Source: Halorubrum sp. SD626R (GTDB lineage: Archaea > Halobacteriota > Halobacteria > Halobacteriales > Haloferacaceae). Taken from it: a DNA stretch of 64,000 bases. The DNA lies in assembly GCF_001261915.1 (NCBI RefSeq), contig NZ_CVRT01000159.1, forward strand, positions 1-64,000. The letters are read 5' to 3'. The notes under the pieces are model-generated. The model did not search any database and had not been told where the DNA came from. It saw only the letters and a program-made list of their open reading frames with translations. Position 1 is the first letter of the stretch, and every line of letters begins with the position of its first letter. A program made the position numbers and the translations under genes. This document shows positions 58,611 through 64,000 of this stretch, one piece after another.

Positions 58611-59657
58611 TCAGTCCTCGGACTCGGGCGCGGCCTCTTCGGCGGCGGGCTCCTCGGCGGCCCCGCCGGAGTCGTCTTCGCCCTCCTCCGAGCGGGCCGC
58701 GACCAGCGCGCCGCTGGCGACGCTGTACATCGGCTCGTCGGCCGAGTGCACGCCGCTGATCGAGAACGGGATGTTCGCGTCCTCCAGGTGGTCCGCGAAC
58801 AGGTCCTCGAACCCGTTCGGGCTGGAGGTGCCGCCGGTGACGACGACGGGGACGTCGAGCCCCTCCTCGACGTCCTCCTCGTCGACCTCGCGGCTGATGT
58901 TCTCGATGACGTAGTCGAGCAGGTTCTCGTAGTAGATTGCGAGCGCGCCCTCGACGCCGCCCACGTCGGTGCGGAAGTCGAGCTCGAAGTCGTCCTCCTT
59001 GATGCTCGTCACCTTGTCGACGGGGGTCCCGGTCGCCTGCGAGGTCTGCTCGTCGATCCAGTCGCCCCCGCGGGCGATGGAGAACTTCATCACCGGCACC
59101 GCGTAGTAGGCGAGACAGACGTTCGTCATCCCCGCGCCGAAGCTGATGCCGAGCCCGGTGAAGTTGTTGTCCGCGAGCTCGGAGTAGATGACGGCCATCC
59201 CCTCGTTGATCGGTTCGGGGTCGTACCCCATGTCGCCGAGCATCGATTCGAGCGTCTTCTCGTGGTACAGCGTCGTCAGCCCGGAGTCGATCGGGTCGGC
59301 CGGGCTGGAGTAGAACAGCCGCTCGTTCGGCTTCGAGGGCTCGCCGACCACCTGCTCGGTGATGAGCTTGATCATCGGGATCGCGGACGCCTCGTCGCTG
59401 GAGAGGATCCCGTGCTGCATCGGGCGTCGCGTCTCCTTGTTGAAGATGTTCGCGAAGTTCAAGGCGTCGTCGCCGACGACGTACACCTTGTCGTCCTTGC
59501 GGATGTGGAGGACGTCGCTGCGGGAGAGCATCTGCTCGGCCATGTCGCTGTACTCGATCTCGACGAACGAGTTGCGCTGCTGTACGAACACCGTCTCCGC
59601 GCCTTCCTGTCGTCCGGAGAGGATGTTCATCGTGCCGACGTCAAGGCCCTTGGCCAT
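58611..59657 (-). CDS. Salactin-like archaeal actin homologue
   Basis: A 348-residue actin-fold ATPase resembling the haloarchaeal cytoskeletal protein salactin, reported to form dynamically unstable filaments from the cell poles in Halobacterium. Start ATG 59657 ([35 protein letters not shown]). Phosphate loops GLDVGTMN (P1) and [33 protein letters not shown] (P2) are visible, and [17 protein letters not shown] is the adenosine loop. A short acidic tail (about 325-348) is halophile-typical. No cytoskeletal partner is adjacent. Confidence 0.87.
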   Translation of the reverse strand: MAKGLDVGTMNILSGRQEGAETVFVQQRNSFVEIEYSDMAEQMLSRSDVLHIRKDDKVYVVGDDALNFANIFNKETRRPMQHGILSSDEASAIPMIKLITEQVVGEPSKPNERLFYSSPADPIDSGLTTLYHEKTLESMLGDMGYDPEPINEGMAVIYSELADNNFTGLGISFGAGMTNVCLAYYAVPVMKFSIARGGDWIDEQTSQATGTPVDKVTSIKEDDFELDFRTDVGGVEGALAIYYENLLDYVIENISREVDEEDVEEGLDVPVVVTGGTSSPNGFEDLFADHLEDANIPFSISGVHSADEPMYSVASGALVAARSEEGEDDSGGAAEEPAAEEAAPESED

Positions 59658-59834
59658 ACGCGTCCGTTTCGTTGCACACGTCATAAACGTTCGTGGCCGA
59701 TTCCGTGCCGAGAGAATCGCGGGCGGGATGAGGGCTCCCCGCGTTGACCCGAGTCTGCTTCGGCCTTCGATCGTCGCGGTCACCGCCTCCGAATCCCGGG
59801 TCGTTTATGTGCCGCGCCCCGGTGGGGAGACGAC

Positions 59835-60668
59835 GTGCACGACACAGCGCGCGGGGTCGCGGAGCTGGCGCGGCCGGCGAACTGCGTCGCCGCCGCGGTC
59901 CTCACGGGGACGGGCGCGTTCGTCGCCGGCGTCGGGGGCGCCACCGTCCCCGCGGCGGTCGCCGCGCTTGTCACGGCGTTCGCGGTCGCCGCCGGCAACG
60001 CGATCAACGACTACTTCGACCGCGAGATCGACGCCGTCAACCGCCCCGACCGCCCGATCCCGCGCGGCGCCGTCTCGCCGCGCGGCGCGCTCGCCGTCGC
60101 CGCCGCCTGGTTCCTCGTCGCCGTCGCGTTCGCGGCCCTCCTGCCGCCGCTCGCGGTCGCCATCGCCGGCGTCAACCTCGTCGCGCTCGTCACCTACACG
60201 ACGGTGTTCAAGGGGACGCCGGGGCTCGGCAACGCGCTCGTCTCCTACCTGGTCGGCTCGACGTTCCTGTTCGGCGGGGCCGCGGTCGGCGCCCCAGAGG
60301 CGGTCGTCGTCCTCGCGCTCTTGGCCGGGCTCTCGACGTTCACCCGCGAGGTGATCAAGGACGTCGAGGACGTCGCCGGCGACCGCGAGGAGGGACTCCG
60401 CACGCTCCCCATCGCGGTCGGCGAGGAGCGCGCGCTGTGGGTCGGCGCCGCCGCCCTCCTCGTCGCCGTCGCGGCCAGCCCGGTCCCGTACTTCGCCGGT
60501 ATCTTCGGCGGCGCCTACCTCCTCCTCGTCGCCGTCGCCGACGCGGTGATGCTGTACGCCTGCTACGAGGGGTTCGGCGACCCGGCGACTGCGCAGCGCC
60601 GGTTCAAGTACGGCACCTTCCTCGCGGCGGCCGCGTTCGTCGTCGGCCGGGCGGCGCTGCTCGTCTGA
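59835..60668 (+). CDS. UbiA prenyltransferase (geranylgeranylglycerol-P geranylgeranyltransferase)
   Basis: A 277-residue membrane enzyme starting at GTG 59835 (MHDTARGVAELARPANC). The first aspartate motif is NDYFDREIDAVNRPDRPIPRGAVSPRGA and the second DVEDVAGDREEGLRTLPIAVG; eight or nine hydrophobic segments match UbiA. It most likely makes the second ether bond of archaeal lipids (DGGGP synthase), as its length and RPxNxxAA start suggest. A menaquinone prenyltransferase is the alternative, since menB is in this window. It is divergent from the salactin gene. Confidence 0.85.
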   Translation: MHDTARGVAELARPANCVAAAVLTGTGAFVAGVGGATVPAAVAALVTAFAVAAGNAINDYFDREIDAVNRPDRPIPRGAVSPRGALAVAAAWFLVAVAFAALLPPLAVAIAGVNLVALVTYTTVFKGTPGLGNALVSYLVGSTFLFGGAAVGAPEAVVVLALLAGLSTFTREVIKDVEDVAGDREEGLRTLPIAVGEERALWVGAAALLVAVAASPVPYFAGIFGGAYLLLVAVADAVMLYACYEGFGDPATAQRRFKYGTFLAAAAFVVGRAALLV

Positions 60669-60778
60669 GACGTGTAGAAGGCCGGAACCGCGTCGCTGCC
60701 CGCGGAGCGGGCGCTCACCGAGCGGCTTGGTAAAAACCGAATTCGCGGATCGCTCGACGCCGGACGGTCAGGTGACGG

Positions 60779-61099
<321 letters not shown>

Positions 61100-61219
61100 T
61101 TAAATAGTGTCGGGAGTGCGACCGCGGCGCGCGTTCGCCGCCGGCTCAGACGGGCGAGCGACGGGAACGGGCCGGGCGAGCCAACGCCGACGCCGGGCCA
61201 GAAAGACGGCGCGAGCGGG

Positions 61220-63457
61220 TCAGTCGAACAGCCGCCCGACGACCGGCGTCGCCTCCAGCGCGAGCTGTCGGACCGTCCGGCGCGCCTCGTCGGCCTCGGC
61301 GCGCGTCACCGTCCCGGCGTACGCCGCCCGCTCGTACGTCTCCCCGACCGCGAGCGCCCGCTCGTCGAGTCCGCGGCGGCGGAGGGCGTCGAGGTAGGCC
61401 CGCGGGGTCTCCCCCGCGCGCCGTTCCCGGTACCGACGGGCGAGCAGGTACTCCAGGTCCGCGAACGCCCGCTTCGCGTCGGTGGTCGGGTCGGCGCCGC
61501 CCCACGGGAGCCGGAGCCGGGCGGCCCGCGCCGCCCGCTCGTCGACGCCGAAGCGCCGGGCGCCCGTGACGCCGATCACGGCCGCGAACAGCCAGTACGC
61601 GACGGTCTCTCCCGACGGGAGCGGGGAGTCGTCCTCCCCCGGCCGCGGCTCGTCGGAGACCGCGCCGCGGGTGAGCCCGGTCCCCCGCCGGTCGGCGGCG
61701 TCCGCGCCGGTGGTGGCGTTGTCGGTCGCGGCGTCGGCGTCCGTCCCCGTCGCGTCGCTCCCGTTCGCCGCGCCGGTCGCGGCCGGGGACGCCCCCGGAT
61801 CGGGGACGATCGACGGCGCCGTCACCTCGGGCTCCGAGGCCGGGACGTCCACTCCCGGCTCGCCCGCGGAGCGCGCGTCGGTGAGGCGCGCCCTCCGGAC
61901 CTCGCCGCGCTCGGCGGCGGGGGTCGGGTCGAACGTCACCCACCCGTGGCCCGGGAAGTACGCCTTCACCCACGCGTGGGCGTCCTGGCCGCGGACGACG
62001 TACCGGTCCCCGCCGATCCGCTCGCCCTCCGAGTAGCCGGTGACGAACTGCGCCGGGACCCCCTGCGAGCGCAGCATCGCGGTCATCGTCGTCGCGAAGT
62101 AGACGCAGTAGCCGGCGTCCATCTCGAAGAGGAACGCGTCGGCCACGTCGCCGTCGGGCTTCCGGACGGTGAGCGAGTACTCGTACTCCTCGCGCAGGTA
62201 CCGCTCGATCGCTACGGCCTGATCGTACGGGTTCTCCGCGTCAGCCGCCGCGAGGATCTCCTCGGTGCGCTCGCCGACCCGGTCCGGCGTGCTCGCGGGG
62301 AGCTGCGTGTACCGGTCCTCGATCGCGGGGTCGTAGTCGGTCCCGGCGTTCCGGAGCGCGTCGGGGTCGGCGTCGAGCACCCGGCTCTCGACCGTGACCG
62401 TCTCGCCCGCCCCCAGCGGCTCTGCGAGCCGGAGCGTCCCGTGCTCGTCCACCCGCGCGGTCTGTGCCGCGGGGCCCCGGACGTCGACGACCTTCCACGG
62501 CGCCGGCAGCGACGCCGACTCCCCCTCGGCGGTGATCGTGACGTTCGCGCGCGTCGCGTCGCCCGGCGGGCCGTCGAGGGGTTCCTCCAGGGGGGACTGC
62601 TCGCCGGATCTCACCCAGCCGTCGCCGGTGTAGGTGTCGTAGCTGCCGGCGTGCCAGTTCGCCGCGACCGGGCTCTCGATCGTGTACCTGACCTCGGGCG
62701 AGAGCCGCGTCGGGCCGACGATCTCCACCTCGTCGTCCGCCTCGATCGACGACTCCAGCGTCGGGGTCCCGCGGTCGAGCGCCCACGGTTGGGCCGCGCC
62801 GGCCGGGAGGAGGCTGAGCGTCGCGCTCACGAGCACCATCGCCGCCAACACGGCCGCGAGCGTGTCGCCGTGGTCCCGGATCCCGCCCGGCATCGACAGC
62901 GTCGAGAGCCCGGCGGTGAGCGCGACCCCGACCACGCCGGCGAGCGTTGCCGTCCCGCCCGCGTCGCCCGTGAGCACGAGGAATCCGAGCGTGCCGCCCG
63001 CGACCCCCGCGGCGCCCATCTGTCGCCCGCGGCCGACGAGGTAGCCGACGAGGAACGTCGGCACGGGCGCGACCGCGAGCACCCACAGGTCCGCGAGCGC
63101 GAGCCGGAGGATCGAGAGCCCGGTCAGCAGCGACACCACGTCGAGCGCGACGTTCTCGGGCGAGAACACCGCCCGCCGGCTCGCGGGGATCGCGAAGTAG
63201 TACCCCGCCAGCGTCGCGGCGAACAGGCCCGCGGTCAGCCGGACCGCCGTCCGCTCGCCGACGTACCGCGCGAGGGCGAGCCCGGCGCCGCCGGCGACCG
63301 CGACGGCGACCGCGGTCCGTCCCGTCCCCCCGACGACGTCGGTCGCGGAGAGGAACACCGAGAGGTACGCCGCCGTGACGACCGCGACGCCGAGCGCCGG
63401 CGGGTCGACCGCCGACCGCAGCCGCCGGGCCAGGTCCCCGATCCGCGGCCGCCTCAT
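61220..63457 (-). CDS. Transglutaminase-like membrane protein (TgpA type, DUF3488/DUF4129)
   Basis: A 745-residue protein. The N-terminal 210 residues hold six or seven hydrophobic helices (DUF3488); the extracellular core has the transglutaminase triad: Cys in DAGYCVYFATTMTAMLRSQGVPAQFVTGYSEGE, His in VVRGQDAHAWVKAYF, Asp in GWVTFDPTPAAERG. A last helix (YWLFAAVIGVTGARRFG) precedes a DUF4129-like cytoplasmic tail (RAFADLEYLLARRYRERRAGETPRAYLDALRRRGL). Such genes occur with DUF58 and MoxR; here the DUF58-type gene overlaps its start by four bases. The substrate is unknown. Confidence 0.9.
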   Translation of the reverse strand: MRRPRIGDLARRLRSAVDPPALGVAVVTAAYLSVFLSATDVVGGTGRTAVAVAVAGGAGLALARYVGERTAVRLTAGLFAATLAGYYFAIPASRRAVFSPENVALDVVSLLTGLSILRLALADLWVLAVAPVPTFLVGYLVGRGRQMGAAGVAGGTLGFLVLTGDAGGTATLAGVVGVALTAGLSTLSMPGGIRDHGDTLAAVLAAMVLVSATLSLLPAGAAQPWALDRGTPTLESSIEADDEVEIVGPTRLSPEVRYTIESPVAANWHAGSYDTYTGDGWVRSGEQSPLEEPLDGPPGDATRANVTITAEGESASLPAPWKVVDVRGPAAQTARVDEHGTLRLAEPLGAGETVTVESRVLDADPDALRNAGTDYDPAIEDRYTQLPASTPDRVGERTEEILAAADAENPYDQAVAIERYLREEYEYSLTVRKPDGDVADAFLFEMDAGYCVYFATTMTAMLRSQGVPAQFVTGYSEGERIGGDRYVVRGQDAHAWVKAYFPGHGWVTFDPTPAAERGEVRRARLTDARSAGEPGVDVPASEPEVTAPSIVPDPGASPAATGAANGSDATGTDADAATDNATTGADAADRRGTGLTRGAVSDEPRPGEDDSPLPSGETVAYWLFAAVIGVTGARRFGVDERAARAARLRLPWGGADPTTDAKRAFADLEYLLARRYRERRAGETPRAYLDALRRRGLDERALAVGETYERAAYAGTVTRAEADEARRTVRQLALEATPVVGRLFD

Positions 63458-64000
63458 CCGCCGATCACCTCGTCTCGTCGGCCGGCCGCCTCGCCTCCGG
63501 TCGCGGACGCGACTCCACCGCGGGCGGCCGTCTCGTCTCCGACCCCGTCCGGCGGATCGGTTTCGGTCGCCGTCCCCCCGGCGTCCCCGACTTCGCCGCC
63601 GCCCGGGCCGCCGCCGACCGCCGCGCGGACGGGCGCTCCGGCCACCTCGTCGAACGCGAGCGTCCGGTCGCCGACGCGGTACCGCGCGCCGCGCTCGTCG
63701 GCGACCACGCGGGCGTCGGCCTCCTCAACGCCGACCGTTCCGGGACCGGTCCGCGCGGCCAGTTCGAGGACGGCTCGACGCCCGCGGGCGCCCGGATCGG
63801 CCGAGACCTCGCCCCCGGGGAGCGTCAGGTCGACCGGCACGCCGTCGTCCAGCAGCGCGAGCGCGAGGCTGGCGGCCGCGCCCGCGAGGGCGTCGGCGGG
63901 GTCCCGATCCGTCGCACCCTCTCGCCTGACGGCGGTCGCCCGGTCCCCTGCGCCGTTACGGCCCGGTGCGTCCTCCCGACCGTCCGCGGTCTCGCCCGCG
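63454..64000 (-). CDS. DUF58 family protein, C-terminal part, cut by window end
   Basis: The frame is open from the window end to TGA 63454 (182 residues). It reads ...ADALAGAAASLALALLDDGVPVDLTLPGGEVSADPGARGRRAVLELAARTG, the usual C-terminal pattern of DUF58 proteins (a von Willebrand A-like fold), where ASLALAFL precedes a strand. A Gly/Ala/Thr-rich tail of about 60 residues follows. The N-terminus and helix pair lie beyond 64000. Its last four bases overlap the transglutaminase start, giving a coupled pair; a MoxR ATPase gene probably lies beyond the edge. Confidence 0.75.
   Translation of the reverse strand, partial: AGETADGREDAPGRNGAGDRATAVRREGATDRDPADALAGAAASLALALLDDGVPVDLTLPGGEVSADPGARGRRAVLELAARTGPGTVGVEEADARVVADERGARYRVGDRTLAFDEVAGAPVRAAVGGGPGGGEVGDAGGTATETDPPDGVGDETAARGGVASATGGEAAGRRDEVIGG

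Overview
This 64 kb window is chromosomal DNA of an extremely halophilic archaeon (class Halobacteria, probably Halorubrum or a close relative). Evidence: very high GC, strongly acidic proteins, many GTG starts and 1-4 nt gene overlaps, Tat-type lipoprotein signals (RR...LAGC), and archaeal information genes (TFE, archaeal DnaG, SUI1/aIF1, GatD, Trm56). It also carries haloarchaea-typical families such as archaeal GHMP shikimate kinase, salactin-like actin and HTH_10/Bat-type regulators. Gene assignments come from reading motifs in the translated sequence; no database search was possible.

Layout. 1-6.8 kb: 5' part of a tRNA-Leu(UAA), a ferredoxin, two small haloarchaeal proteins, aroK and chorismate mutase, a formamidase-like hydrolase and a HerA-like ATPase. 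6.8-13.3 kb: trpS, a dispersed repeat, an NAD-kinase-like protein, and a leftward cluster tfe - DUF2110 - lipoprotein - CinA/MoaB-like protein. 13.5-25.5 kb: a protease-like membrane protein without its zinc motif, a divergent LOV histidine kinase / KaiC-like ATPase pair, trm56, purC, a PhoU-like protein, a Dna2-like nuclease-helicase, a second copy of the dispersed repeat, a cupin and menB. 25.7-35.6 kb: an SsuABC-like ABC transporter, deoC, hsp20, gatD with a GNAT protein, a prepilin peptidase and dnaG. 35.7-47.2 kb: a DUF3311/sodium-solute symporter pair, lipA, a branched-chain-amino-acid ABC system and gamma-glutamyltransferase.

47.3-56 kb is more accessory: a secreted protein with an NPP1/Vps62-like HDWE motif, two small genes that look frameshifted, a VapBC-like toxin-antitoxin pair, and a Zn/Cd-type P-ATPase beside a Bat-like regulator. 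56-64 kb: a radical-SAM/SPASM enzyme translationally coupled to a small partner protein, a second Bat-like regulator, salactin, a UbiA prenyltransferase, SUI1, and a transglutaminase/DUF58 pair running off the end.

The most striking observation is that the LivK-type substrate-binding protein at 39595-40983 reads as a circular permutation: the part that normally ends the protein precedes the part that normally begins it. Other leads are the LOV kinase/KaiC pair, the radical-SAM couple that looks closer to alternative haem synthesis than to RiPP maturation, the dispersed repeat whose internal hairpins differ in sequence but persist, and several perfect intergenic dyads, two sharing the core CGAAC-N2-GTTCG.
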